This document shows, piece by piece, positions 18,158-25,847 of a stretch of DNA of 64,000 nt. Numbering within the stretch: position 1 is the first letter of the stretch; each line of letters begins with the position of its first letter. The notes beneath the pieces were generated by a model. That model was not told where the DNA came from, searched no databases, and saw nothing but the letters and a program-made list of their open reading frames with translations. Both the position numbers and the translations under genes were made by a program. Source of the stretch: Lysobacter luteus (lineage in GTDB: Bacteria; Pseudomonadota; Gammaproteobacteria; Xanthomonadales; Xanthomonadaceae); NCBI RefSeq assembly GCF_907164845.1, contig NZ_OU015430.1, positions 1,230,001 to 1,294,000 on the forward strand. The letters run 5' to 3'.

Positions 18158-18385
18158 ATGAAACAGCGGACGCGATTCACCCGGTGGTTCGCCCTGGCGT
18201 GCTGCCTGGCCCTGGGCACGGTGGCGATGACCAGCAGCGCGGGGAGCAGTGCAATTCCGTCGAGTTCGGTGGTCTATTACGACGACGCCGGCAACGTGAT
18301 CGGCGTGCGGATGTGGGGCTGCGGCGACCCGGGCTGGGGCGAGACCTCGCGGCGGTCGAAGTTCTACCCCGGCTGCATCATGTAG
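18158..18385 (+). CDS. Small secreted protein, DUF6289-like
   Basis: 75 residues from an ATG with aaggag upstream. A typical signal peptide (residues 1 to about 30, ending near SSA-GSS) leaves a mature chain of about 45 residues. The mature part, with SSVVYYDDAGNVIGVRMWGCGD and a final PGCIM, resembles the small secreted DUF6289 proteins of Xanthomonadaceae. Two cysteines in the mature chain could form one disulfide. Function unknown. The 216-base gap before it shows no gene. Confidence 0.65.
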   Translation: MKQRTRFTRWFALACCLALGTVAMTSSAGSSAIPSSSVVYYDDAGNVIGVRMWGCGDPGWGETSRRSKFYPGCIM

Positions 18386-18393
18386 TGGCAATG

Positions 18394-18427
18394 GCATGCA
18401 CGGCGGGCGGATGCTCGCCGTGCATGC
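18394..18427 (+). terminator. Perfect hairpin after the small secreted protein gene
   Basis: Arms GCATGCACGGCG (18394-18405) and CGCCGTGCATGC (18416-18427) are fully complementary around a ten-base loop. There is no U-tract, so it may be a stabilising 3' hairpin rather than an intrinsic terminator. Confidence 0.5.
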
Positions 18428-18532
18428 CGGTCGTCGTCTGTCGATTCCTGGGGACGCCGGTCGTCGCACCTGTACAAGGCCGGCGAGCGCATGGGCGTGC
18501 CGGCCACACCTCATCGACTGCAGGAGAGCGAC

Positions 18533-18748
18533 ATGGCCGTTGACGCAAAACCGAAGGGACCCGCTTCCTACTTCCCGTCCATCGAGCAGCGCTATGGCAA
18601 GCCGGTGTCGCACTGGTTCGCGGTGCTCGACGGCGTGGGGGACCGGAAGCACATGGAGCAGGTGGCCTACCTCAAGGCCGAGCACGGGATCGGGCATGGC
18701 CATGCCAATGCGCTGGTGGCGTACCACAGGGGCCGACAGCCAGCCTGA
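18533..18748 (+). CDS. DUF4287 family small protein
   Basis: 71 residues; starts at the ATG with aggag 7 bases upstream. The sequence GPASYFPSIEQRYGKPVSHWF and HGIGHGHANALVAYHR matches the DUF4287 domain, a small helical module of unknown function often found alone or fused to DUF5655. It is cytoplasmic, with no signal or membrane segment. It lies directly upstream of a truncated VOC gene; the junction suggests that sequence was lost there. Confidence 0.82.
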   Translation: MAVDAKPKGPASYFPSIEQRYGKPVSHWFAVLDGVGDRKHMEQVAYLKAEHGIGHGHANALVAYHRGRQPA

Positions 18749-18751
18749 GAT

Positions 18752-19000
18752 TTGCCTACCCTGCAGGTGGTTGCCCGGCTGGCCGCGGCCGACAGCACCT
18801 GGTTCGCGCCGAGCGAGTCGGCCTTCCGCGTCGACGATCTCGACGCCTTGCTGGCACAGCTGCAGGCCGCCGGCATCGAGGCGATCGATGGCACGCAGTC
18901 GCACGAGAACGGCAAGTTCGCCTGGGTCATGGACCCGGATGGCAACAAGGTCGAGCTGTGGGAGCCGATGGTGTGGGATGACGGCAACAAGGCCGGCTGA
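18752..19000 (+). pseudogene. C-terminal fragment of a VOC (glyoxalase/bleomycin-resistance fold) protein
   Basis: The readable part holds only the second half of a VOC-fold protein: FRVDDLDALLAQLQAAGIEA followed by FAWVMDPDGNKVELWEP, with the metal-ligand Glu in VELWEP. Family members are about 120-130 residues; here about 65 align and the first beta-alpha-beta-beta unit is absent. The segment joining WFAPSES to FRVDDL is also short by several residues. The only start is a TTG with no ribosome site. Most likely the relic of a deletion next to the DUF4287 gene. Confidence 0.65.
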
Positions 19001-19096
19001 GGAGGGCGTGGCAGGGAACTCGGCCGGCGGGCCGTGGTCGACTCCGGGTCCCCGTCGCGCCGCGGCGGGGGCGTCAACCACACAAGGAAGGATCCC

Positions 19097-19456
19097 ATGT
19101 CGCTACGCACGTTGTTGTTGACCGTTCTCCTCGCGCTGGGCTTGCCCGGCCCCGCGCTGGCGGGCAAGGCCAGTTTCGGTTTTGCAGTCGAGCTCGATAC
19201 CAGCGGGTTCATGCTCAACCCGACCATCGAGGCCGCGTCCATCGCCCGGATCGCCGAGGGTTCGCCCGCACAGAAGGCGGGGCTCCGCGTCGGTGACCTG
19301 CTGCTGTCGGCCAACGGCACGCCGGTGGCGGGGGCGAAGGCGAAGAAGCTTTCGGCGCTGATGGACAGCCTGGGCCCCGGCGACCTGCTGCGGCTCAAGG
19401 TGCGCCGGCTGGACGGTACCGAGTCGTTGGTCGAGGTGGTGGCAGGCACGCGCTGA
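19097..19456 (+). CDS. Exported PDZ-domain protein
   Basis: 119 residues with a signal peptide (LLLTVLLALGLPGPALAG, cleavage near residue 20) and a single PDZ domain. The conserved core is GSPAQKAGLRVGDLLLSANGTPV. There is no protease domain, so it is a stand-alone periplasmic PDZ module that may bind peptide C-termini. The ATG at 19097 has an aaggaagga ribosome site, and the extra upstream codons of the open frame are not signal-like. Partner unknown. Confidence 0.8.
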   Translation: MSLRTLLLTVLLALGLPGPALAGKASFGFAVELDTSGFMLNPTIEAASIARIAEGSPAQKAGLRVGDLLLSANGTPVAGAKAKKLSALMDSLGPGDLLRLKVRRLDGTESLVEVVAGTR

Positions 19457-19552
19457 GACGCAGCCAACCGCCCCGGGCCGGTAACGCTGGTCCGGCGCCG
19501 GTCGTCGTCGTATGTTCGTCCGGTCATCGACGACGCCACCAGGGGAACCACC

Positions 19553-19969
19553 GTGCCAAGACTGTTGCGCAACGTGCTTGCCGTGATCGCCGGCGTCGTG
19601 GTCGGCAGCCTCGTCAACATGGCGATCGTCTCCGTCGGGCCGTCTCTGGTGCCGCCGCCGACGGGCGTGGACGTGACGAGCGCCGAAAGCCTGGCCGCGT
19701 CGTTGCACCTGTTCGAGCCTCGCCACTTCGCGACGCCGTTCCTCGCGCACGCGGTCGGCACCTTTGCCGGGGCGCTCGTCGCCTGGCTGCTGGCGGCAAG
19801 CCACAAGGTTCGGTGCGCCTATGCGGTCGGCGTGGTGTTCCTGCTGGGGGGCATCGCGGCCAGCTTCATGATCCCGGCGCCGGCATGGTTCATCGTGCTC
19901 GACCTGGTCGTCGCCTACCTGCCGATGGCGTGGTTGGCGGGCCGGCTCGGCGCGCGCCTGCGCCGTTGA
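19553..19969 (+). CDS. Small integral membrane protein
   Basis: 138 residues starting at GTG (agggg ribosome site). Four hydrophobic segments are visible, at about residues 5-30, 60-82, 88-106 and 110-132. No family motif was recognised; it resembles uncharacterised membrane proteins of Xanthomonads. Its stop overlaps the TTG start of the next membrane protein gene (TTGA), so the two are probably made together. Confidence 0.72.
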   Translation: MPRLLRNVLAVIAGVVVGSLVNMAIVSVGPSLVPPPTGVDVTSAESLAASLHLFEPRHFATPFLAHAVGTFAGALVAWLLAASHKVRCAYAVGVVFLLGGIAASFMIPAPAWFIVLDLVVAYLPMAWLAGRLGARLRR

Positions 19970-20544
19970 GTACGCAACGGCTGGCCCGCCTGGCCTCGAT
20001 CATCTTCCACCCGGCGGTGGTCATGGTCGGTGCCGCCGTCGTGGCGACGGGTGCGGCCGAGGGCGGCGCGCGCCTGCGCTGGCAGGCGTTGGGCCTGACA
20101 CTGGCCGCGGCGGTGGTGGTGATGGGGTACAGCGCCTGGCAGACGCGGTCAGGTCGCTGGACGCATATCGATGCGTCGGAGCGGCACGAGCGCGCCCAGC
20201 TCAATCGCTTTGCCTCGTGGCTGTTGTTGGGCATTGCGGCGATCCTCGCCGTGCTGGGGTCGCACCGCGGCATCGTCGCCGCGATCGGCCTGTCCGGCTT
20301 GATCGTGCTGGCCGGCCACCTGTTGCGCGGGTGGCTCAAGGCCTCCCTGCATGTCGCGTTTGCGATGTTCGCGGCGTGCATCGCGTGGCCGCACGCGGCC
20401 GCCTTTGCGACGCTGCTGGTCGCCACGGTGGTGGTGGCGTGGTCGCGGCTGGTGCTGCGCCGCCACGCGCTCCGCGAGGTGGTGGCAGGGGCCGCATTGG
20501 GCGCGGTGTGCGGGCTGGTGTTCCAGTGGGGCATCGCCGCGTAG
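19966..20544 (+). CDS. PAP2-like membrane protein with altered phosphatase motifs
   Basis: 192 residues, about five membrane helices. The C-terminal segment SRLVLRRHALREVVAG follows the third PAP2 motif SRx5Hx3D, but with Glu in place of Asp. The second motif, normally PSGH, reads ASLH here, and no clean KxxxxxxRP first motif is seen. It could be a diverged lipid phosphatase or a catalytically dead relative. The TTG start overlaps the stop of the preceding gene by 4 bases; a later start would lose the first helix. Confidence 0.6.
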   Translation: MSTQRLARLASIIFHPAVVMVGAAVVATGAAEGGARLRWQALGLTLAAAVVVMGYSAWQTRSGRWTHIDASERHERAQLNRFASWLLLGIAAILAVLGSHRGIVAAIGLSGLIVLAGHLLRGWLKASLHVAFAMFAACIAWPHAAAFATLLVATVVVAWSRLVLRRHALREVVAGAALGAVCGLVFQWGIAA

Positions 20545-20568
20545 GGGCGAGCCAGCGCGCCACGTCCT

Positions 20569-21786
20569 TCAGCCGATGCCCACCAGCGACAGGACGACGG
20601 TCGCACCGACGCACCAGGCCACCACCCACAACGCGGAGCGGCCAAACACCGCTAGCAAGACCAGACCGACCGCGGCGATCAGCGCGTCGGCCATGCTGCG
20701 CACGCCCTGTGTGAGCACGGGGTCGTACAGCGCCGCCAGTAGCAGCCCGACCACCACCGCGTTGATGCCGGCGACCACGCGCGTGGCCCGAGGATGTGCC
20801 ACCAGCCGCGACCACGCCGGCAGGACCGCGAGCAGCAGCAGGAAGCCCGGCAGGAACACCGCCGCCAGCGCAACCGCCGCGCCGGCAATCGGCGTGCCGG
20901 GCCATGCCTCGGCCCCCAGGAATGCCGACAGGGTGAACATAGGGCCGGGGACCGCCTGGGCGGCACCGTAGCCGGCCAGGAACACGTCTTCGCTGACCCA
21001 GCCGGGTTCGACCACGCTCTGCTGCAACAGCGGCAAGACCACGTGGCCACCACCGAACACGAGCGCCCCGGCGCGGTAGAACGCGGACGCGAGATCGGCC
21101 GTGGTCGGGCTGCTCGTCGGACCGGTGCCAGGCACGGCGAGCGCGATGGCTGCCAGGAGTGCGGCGGCGAACAGCGCCAGACACGCCAGCGCGGCCCCGC
21201 GGCCGTGCGGTACGGGCAGCGCCACGGGCTGGGATGGCGCGAGGCCGCGGCACAGCCACAGGCCGGCGACGCCACCGCCTGCGATGGCCGGGAGCTGGAA
21301 CCAGGCATTGCCGGTGATCGTGAGCAGCGCGGCAGCGGCCAGCGCCAGCAGCGTGCGCGACCCGTCGGGCATCAGTGCGCGCCACATGCCGATCAGGCCG
21401 TGCGCCACCACGGCCACCGCGACCAGTTTCAGGCCATGCAGCACGGCGGCGCCGGGTCCGCCGGCCACGTGCGGTGCCACCACGGCGAAGGCCAACATCA
21501 GCAGCGCCGACGGCAGGGTGAACCCGGCGAATGCGGCGAGCGCGCCGGCCCAGCCGCCACGAAGCAGGCCGATCCCGAACCCGAGCTGGCTGCTGGCCGG
21601 CCCCGGCAGGAACTGGCAGATCGCCAACAGCTGCGCGAACTGCGGCTCGTCGAGCCAGCCGCGGCGCGTGACGAACGCCTCCCGCAGGTAGCCCAGATGC
21701 GCCACGGGACCACCGAACGAGGTGCTGCCCAGGCCCAGGAACACACGGAAGATCTCGAGCGCGCCGGTGGTTGCTGCGGGGGTCAT
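20569..21786 (-). CDS. chrA: Chromate efflux transporter
   Basis: Inner-membrane protein of 405 residues of the CHR superfamily, long form with two homologous halves. The N-half motif FLGLGSTSFGGPVAHLGYLR and the C-half counterpart FYRAGALVFGGGHVVLPLLQ are both clear, as is FLPGPASSQLG. The family exports chromate in exchange for or together with protons. It follows arsB by 28 bases on the same strand, so it is probably the third gene of arsR-arsB-chrA and co-expressed under ArsR control. Confidence 0.93.
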   Translation of the reverse strand: MTPAATTGALEIFRVFLGLGSTSFGGPVAHLGYLREAFVTRRGWLDEPQFAQLLAICQFLPGPASSQLGFGIGLLRGGWAGALAAFAGFTLPSALLMLAFAVVAPHVAGGPGAAVLHGLKLVAVAVVAHGLIGMWRALMPDGSRTLLALAAAALLTITGNAWFQLPAIAGGGVAGLWLCRGLAPSQPVALPVPHGRGAALACLALFAAALLAAIALAVPGTGPTSSPTTADLASAFYRAGALVFGGGHVVLPLLQQSVVEPGWVSEDVFLAGYGAAQAVPGPMFTLSAFLGAEAWPGTPIAGAAVALAAVFLPGFLLLLAVLPAWSRLVAHPRATRVVAGINAVVVGLLLAALYDPVLTQGVRSMADALIAAVGLVLLAVFGRSALWVVAWCVGATVVLSLVGIG

Positions 21787-21814
21787 CGCGCCGACGATAG
21801 GGGGTGCGGCGCGG

Positions 21815-23101
21815 TCAGGCCAACGTCAGTCGCAGCGCCAGCGCCGCCAGGGTCACCAGCAGCACCGGCAGCGTCAGTACCACGCCGACCTTGAAGTAGT
21901 AGCCCCAGGTCACCCGGATGTTCTTGCGGGCCAGTACGTGCAGCCACAACAGGGTGGCCAGGCTGCCGATCGGGGTGAACTTCGGGCCCAGGTCGCTGCC
22001 GATGACGTTGGCGTAGACCATCGCCTCGCGCACGGCGCCCTCGGCCTGGCTGGCGTCGATGGACAGCGCGCCGACCAGCACCGTCGGCATGTTGTTCATC
22101 ACCGAAGACAGGAACGCGGTCAGCAAGCCGGTGCCGAGCGTCGCGCCCCATACGCCGTGCGCGGCGAAGACGTCCAGCAACTGCGCCAGGTGGTCGGTCA
22201 GGCCGGCGTTGCGCAGGCCGTAGACCACCAGGTACATGCCCAGCGAGAACACCACCACGTGCCATGGCGCTTCGCGCAGCACCTTGCGGGTGGATACGCG
22301 GTGGCCATGCGCGGCCACGGCCAGCAGCACCAGCGCGCCGGCGCCGGCCACCACGCTGATCGGGACGCCGATGCGCTCCAGCACGAAGAACCCCACCAAC
22401 AGCAGCGCCAGCACGCCCCAGCCGGCGATGAACGTGGTGCGGTCCACGATCGCGCTGTCCGGGTGCCTGAGCAGGGCGATGTCGTAGTCGGCCGGGATGT
22501 CGCGGCGGAAGAACCACATCAGCATGCCCAGCGTGGCGGCCACCGAGACCAGGTTGACCGGCACCATCACCGATGCGTACTCGGCGAATCCGATGCCGAA
22601 GTAGTCCGCCGACACGATGTTGACCAGGTTGGACACCACCAGCGGCAAGCTTGCGGTGTCTGCGATGAAGCCGGCCGCCATCACGAAGGCGAGGGTGGCG
22701 GCCGGGCTGAAGCGCAGCGCCAGCAGCATCGCGATCACGATCGGGGTGAGGATCAGCGCCGCGCCATCATTGGCGAACAGGGCCGACACCGCCGCGCCCA
22801 GCAGCACCAGCAGCACGAACAGCCGGCGCCCGCGGCCCTTGCCCCAGCGCGCCACGTGCAGCGCCGCCCACTCGAAAAAGCCGGCCTCGTCGAGCAGCAG
22901 GCTGATGAAGATGACCGCGATGAAGGTGAAGGTGGCGTTCCAGACGAAGCCCCAGACCACCGGGATGTCGGCCAGCCCGACCACGCCGGTCAGCAGCGCG
23001 AGCGCGGCGCCCAGGGTTGCGCTCCAGCCGACGCCGAGGCCGCGCGGTTGCCAGACCACCAGCACGATGGTGGCGATGAAGATCAGCAGTGCCAGCAGCA
23101 T
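21815..23101 (-). CDS. arsB: Arsenite efflux pump ArsB
   Basis: 428-residue membrane transporter of the ArsB/NhaD ion transporter superfamily that expels arsenite and antimonite. About twelve helices. Landmarks are [15 protein letters not shown] and [11 protein letters not shown], the two opposed substrate-pore motifs, and [22 protein letters not shown] near the end. The gene starts 3 bases after arsR stops, so it is translationally close-coupled to its repressor. No ArsA ATPase is present, so it works alone as a secondary pump. Confidence 0.95.
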   Translation of the reverse strand: MLLALLIFIATIVLVVWQPRGLGVGWSATLGAALALLTGVVGLADIPVVWGFVWNATFTFIAVIFISLLLDEAGFFEWAALHVARWGKGRGRRLFVLLVLLGAAVSALFANDGAALILTPIVIAMLLALRFSPAATLAFVMAAGFIADTASLPLVVSNLVNIVSADYFGIGFAEYASVMVPVNLVSVAATLGMLMWFFRRDIPADYDIALLRHPDSAIVDRTTFIAGWGVLALLLVGFFVLERIGVPISVVAGAGALVLLAVAAHGHRVSTRKVLREAPWHVVVFSLGMYLVVYGLRNAGLTDHLAQLLDVFAAHGVWGATLGTGLLTAFLSSVMNNMPTVLVGALSIDASQAEGAVREAMVYANVIGSDLGPKFTPIGSLATLLWLHVLARKNIRVTWGYYFKVGVVLTLPVLLVTLAALALRLTLA

Positions 23102-23104
23102 GGC

Positions 23105-23422
23105 TCAGGCCTCTCCCGGCGGAAGGCAGCGGTTGCGGTCGCCGCCGCAGCAGTTGCGCGTCAGGAATTCGACCAGCGCAGCCATCGTCGCGAAGTCGGC
23201 GCGGTAGTGGATGTGTCGACCTTCGGCCTCGCCCTGGATCAGCCCGGCAGCGGCCAACTCCTTGAGGTGGAACGACAGCGTCGCGTTCGGCAGTGCCAGC
23301 GCCTCGGCGATCTCGCCGGGGGTGTGCCCATCGGGACCGGCTTCGACCAGCAGGCGGAACACGGAAAGCCGCGTGGGTTGCCCGAGCGCGGCGAGGGCGG
23401 TGGTTGCATTGTTCAATTCCAT
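23105..23422 (-). CDS. arsR: Arsenite-responsive repressor ArsR
   Basis: 105 residues, ArsR/SmtB winged-helix repressor (LSFHLKELAAAGLIQGEAEGRHIHYR). The metal site of the R773 type (ELCVCDL in the DNA-binding helix) is absent: that helix reads TPGEIAEALALPNATLSFHL. Instead Cys91, Cys92 and Cys99 sit at the C-terminus (CCGGDRNRC), as in the Acidithiobacillus-type sensor. The start ATG at 23422 has no ribosome site. A -10 element TATTCT on the minus strand places +1 on its A, so the mRNA is probably leaderless. Confidence 0.93.
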   Translation of the reverse strand: MELNNATTALAALGQPTRLSVFRLLVEAGPDGHTPGEIAEALALPNATLSFHLKELAAAGLIQGEAEGRHIHYRADFATMAALVEFLTRNCCGGDRNRCLPPGEA

Positions 23423-23460
23423 GTTTCTAGAATACTCGAACAATCGAACAAGGCAACGCC
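23404..23460. promoter_or_regulatory. Divergent ars promoters with tandem-repeat operator
   Basis: Plus strand: TTGCAT (23404-23409), 18-base spacer and TAGAAT (23428-23433) give a promoter for arsH-arsC. Minus strand: TTGCCT, 16-base spacer and TATTCT give one for arsR-arsB. The two -10 elements overlap in a TTCTAGAA palindrome (23425-23432). Next to it lies a perfect tandem repeat TCGAACAA-TCGAACAA (23436-23451). A repressor bound here would block both directions. Confidence 0.65.
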
Positions 23461-24261
23461 ATGACGACGATCTCGGACCTCGGCAACCTGGCTGCGGCGG
23501 CGGTGGACATACCCGCCCGCGAAAAGCTGGGCCTGGACGCGGCCGGCCACCCGCCGCGCATCCTGATCCTGTATGGCTCACTGCGGCCGCAGTCCTACAG
23601 CCGCAAGCTCGCGCTGGAGGCCGAGCGACTGCTGCGCCTGTTCGGCGCCGAAACCCGCGTGTTCCACCCGCACGGCCTGCCGTTGCTGGACAGCGTCCTC
23701 GACGACCATCCACAGGTGCGGCAGCTGCGCGAGTGGTCGGAGTGGTCGGAGGGGCAGGTGTGGGTCAGCCCGGAACGCCACGGTACGTTGACGGCGGTGT
23801 TCAAGAACCAGATCGACTGGCTGCCGCTGGAGCAGGCCGGTGTCCGCCCGACCCAGGGCCGCACGCTGGCGGTGATGCAGGTCTGCGGCGGGTCGCAATC
23901 GTTCAACGTGGTCAATGCGTTGCGCCAGCTGGGCCGCTGGATGCGCATGGTCACCATCCCCAACCAGTCGTCGGTGCCGAAGGCGTGGCAGGAGTTCGAC
24001 GACAACGGCCGGATGAAGCCGTCGCCGTACTACGACCGCGTGGTGGACGTGATGGAGGAGCTGGTCAAGTTCACCCTGCTGGTGCGCGGCAACAGCGACT
24101 ACCTGTCCAGCCGCTACAGCGAGCGCAAGGGGGACCTGGCGGCGGCGACGCTGGCGAGCGCTTCGGGTGCGGCAGCGGCACCGCCTTCAACCGCCGTGGA
24201 GGCCCCTGCCGTGCAACCGGCGCGTCAGGCCTGTTGCGGCACCACATCGACCTGCAGCTGA
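23461..24261 (+). CDS. arsH: Organoarsenical oxidase ArsH
   Basis: NADPH-dependent FMN reductase-fold flavoprotein, 266 residues. Known ArsH enzymes oxidise trivalent methylarsenicals to the less toxic pentavalent form. The FMN-binding loop is [21 protein letters not shown], and the ArsH signatures [21 protein letters not shown] and [21 protein letters not shown] are intact. Unlike many homologs it ends in an alanine-rich linker of about 30 residues and a cysteine tail, [11 protein letters not shown]. That tail could bind As(III); this is inference. First gene of arsH-arsC, divergent from arsR. Confidence 0.95.
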   Translation: MTTISDLGNLAAAAVDIPAREKLGLDAAGHPPRILILYGSLRPQSYSRKLALEAERLLRLFGAETRVFHPHGLPLLDSVLDDHPQVRQLREWSEWSEGQVWVSPERHGTLTAVFKNQIDWLPLEQAGVRPTQGRTLAVMQVCGGSQSFNVVNALRQLGRWMRMVTIPNQSSVPKAWQEFDDNGRMKPSPYYDRVVDVMEELVKFTLLVRGNSDYLSSRYSERKGDLAAATLASASGAAAAPPSTAVEAPAVQPARQACCGTTSTCS

Positions 24262-24270
24262 GGACCGGCC

Positions 24271-24708
24271 ATGAAGGTGACGATCCATCACAACCCCGAC
24301 TGCGGCACCTCGCGCAACACGCTGGCGCTGATCCGCCACGCCGGCATCGAGCCGACGGTGGTCGAGTACCTGCGCGACCCGCCGTCGCGCGAACGGCTGG
24401 TCGGGCTGATCGCGGCGGCCGGGCTCTCGGTCCGCGATGCGTTGCGCAAGAAGGGCACGCCGTACGCCGAGCTCGGCCTGGACAACCCGGATCTGTCGGA
24501 CGACCAACTCATCGACGCGATGATGGCGGTGCCGATCCTGGTCAACCGGCCGTTCGTGGAAACGCCACTGGGCACGCGGCTGTGCCGGCCGTCCGAAGTG
24601 GTGCTTCAGGTCCTGCCGCCGCTGACGGAGCCCTTTACGAAGGAGGACGGCGAGGTGATCGAGCCCGAGGGGCTCAGGGAACCACCGTCGTCCACTCCCG
24701 GCTCATGA
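24271..24708 (+). CDS. arsC: Glutaredoxin-dependent arsenate reductase ArsC
   Basis: Reduces arsenate to arsenite, which ArsB then exports. At 145 residues it has the R773-type fold, with catalytic Cys11 in HNPDCGTSRN and the arginine-bearing motifs LRDPPSRE and ILVNRPFV with CRPSEVV. It begins 9 bases after arsH, with gaggaccgg as ribosome site. Its last 35 bases overlap the convergent lipoate ligase gene, so the ars cassette ends exactly at, and slightly inside, a housekeeping gene. Confidence 0.95.
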   Translation: MKVTIHHNPDCGTSRNTLALIRHAGIEPTVVEYLRDPPSRERLVGLIAAAGLSVRDALRKKGTPYAELGLDNPDLSDDQLIDAMMAVPILVNRPFVETPLGTRLCRPSEVVLQVLPPLTEPFTKEDGEVIEPEGLREPPSSTPGS

Positions 24709-25450
24709 ACTTGGTCGTGGCCAGCGCCTCGGCCCGCTGAAGCTCATCGGGCTTCAGCGTGTCGACCGTGCCGCCGTGGCACTCGCGGAAGGTTTCGAGC
24801 ATCTTTTCGATGACCGCCTCGCGCGGCAGGCCGGTCTGGCTGCGCAACGGGTCGACGCGCTTGGCGGCACTGGCGGTGCCCTTGTCGGACAGCTTCTCGC
24901 GGCCGATGCGCAGCACGTCGAGCATCTTCGACGCGTCGATGTCATAGGCCATCGTCACGTGGTGAAGGACCGTCCGGCCGCGCCGCGCCTGTGCCGCCCC
25001 GGCGATCTTGCCGGCGGCGGAGGTGATGTCGTTGAGCGGCTGGTACCACGCGTCTATGCCCAGGCCGGCCAGCGCGGCCAGCACCCACTCGTCCATGTAT
25101 GCGTAGGCCTGCTCGAACCCCATGCCGTCGACCAGCGAGTCTGGCGCGACGATCGAGTAGGTGATGGTGTTGCCCGGCTCGATGAACATCGCGCCGCCGC
25201 CACTGATGCGCCGCACCACCTCGATGCCGTGGCGTTCGGCGGCGTCGGCATCGACCTCATTGCGCAGCGACTGGAAGCGCCCGATCACCACCGCCGGGCC
25301 GGCCCATTCCCAGATGCGCAGGGTGGGCGGGCGGTGGCCGCGACCGACCTCGTCCATCAGCACGTCGTCCAGTGCCATGTGCAGGGCAGGAGGTTGCGCC
25401 GGCGCGTGGATCAGCTGCCAGTCGTGGTCGCGCCAGTTGCTGCCACTCAT
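24674..25450 (-). CDS. Lipoate-protein ligase, catalytic subunit (split form)
   Basis: 258-residue ligase of the biotin/lipoate A/B fold. Landmarks are RRISGGGAMFIEPGNTITYSIV, the lipoate-binding RRxSGGGA loop, and SAAGKIAGAAQARRGRTVLHHV with the catalytic lysine. The C-terminal accessory domain of E. coli LplA is missing. It is encoded by the gene just upstream, whose stop overlaps this ATG (ATGA). The two therefore form a bipartite ligase like LplA/LplB of Thermoplasma. The product attaches lipoate to 2-oxoacid dehydrogenase or glycine cleavage proteins. The name lplA is used for this part in split systems. Confidence 0.88.
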   Translation of the reverse strand: MSGSNWRDHDWQLIHAPAQPPALHMALDDVLMDEVGRGHRPPTLRIWEWAGPAVVIGRFQSLRNEVDADAAERHGIEVVRRISGGGAMFIEPGNTITYSIVAPDSLVDGMGFEQAYAYMDEWVLAALAGLGIDAWYQPLNDITSAAGKIAGAAQARRGRTVLHHVTMAYDIDASKMLDVLRIGREKLSDKGTASAAKRVDPLRSQTGLPREAVIEKMLETFRECHGGTVDTLKPDELQRAEALATTKFMSREWTTVVP

Positions 25451-25746
25451 GCCCCGGCCTCCGGCAGCCACGCCTCGAGTGCGCGGCGCACGGCCACCGC
25501 CACTCCCTCCGGCGTGATGCCGTACAAGGTCGATCCCGGCGCCAGCGCGTCCCGCACGACGGTGGCCAGCCGGCCTTCGGTCGCGTCGGCCGGCAGCCCC
25601 TCCAGTGCCGCGTTGATGGTCGCCAGCACCGCATCGGGATGCAGGAAGAAGTCGCCGCTGACCTGGACGTTGGCCAACCGGCCCGCGTCGATGTCGAGAT
25701 CGACCACCACCAGCTTGCCGCCGGGAACCTTGTACTCGCCGTGCAT
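25447..25746 (-). CDS. Lipoate-protein ligase C-terminal-domain protein (partner subunit)
   Basis: 99 residues corresponding to the accessory domain of lipoate-protein ligases: HGEYKVPGGKLVVVDLDIDAGRLANVQVSGDFFLHPDAV is characteristic. In split ligases this small subunit is needed for lipoate activation. It is the first gene of a two-gene operon with the catalytic subunit, coupled by a 4-base ATGA overlap. A ggagg ribosome site precedes the ATG. Upstream lies a palindrome at the position expected for a CRP/FNR-type activator. Confidence 0.85.
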   Translation of the reverse strand: MHGEYKVPGGKLVVVDLDIDAGRLANVQVSGDFFLHPDAVLATINAALEGLPADATEGRLATVVRDALAPGSTLYGITPEGVAVAVRRALEAWLPEAGA

Positions 25747-25769
25747 GCGTGCCTCCGTCTTTGGGCCGG

Positions 25770-25814
25770 ATGCTACGCGGCACCCCGGGGCGGCCACCTG
25801 ACCTGGGTCAGGTG
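25770..25814 (-). promoter_or_regulatory. Palindromic operator and -10 element of the split lipoate ligase operon
   Basis: On the minus strand CACCTGACC and GGTCAGGTG form a nine-base inverted repeat around two bases (25795-25814). A -10-like TAGCAT follows at 25775-25770. The deduced +1 is 25763, which puts the palindrome centre at -41.5, the class II position of CRP/FNR-family activators. The core TGACC-N2-GGTCAG recurs at 29315 with identical spacing to GAGCAT. Confidence 0.6.
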
Positions 25815-25847
25815 CCGCCGGATCGGTGGAGCTCGTTCCCGCCGGCG

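Noticed and set aside
16754-19081. A 775-codon open frame on the minus strand
   Set aside because: It covers the hydrolase lipoprotein and several small genes that have ribosome sites and signal peptides. The frame has no domain and crosses many gene borders.
21722-23464. A 580-codon open frame on the plus strand
   Set aside because: Antisense to arsB and arsR; Gln/His/Arg-rich with no fold.
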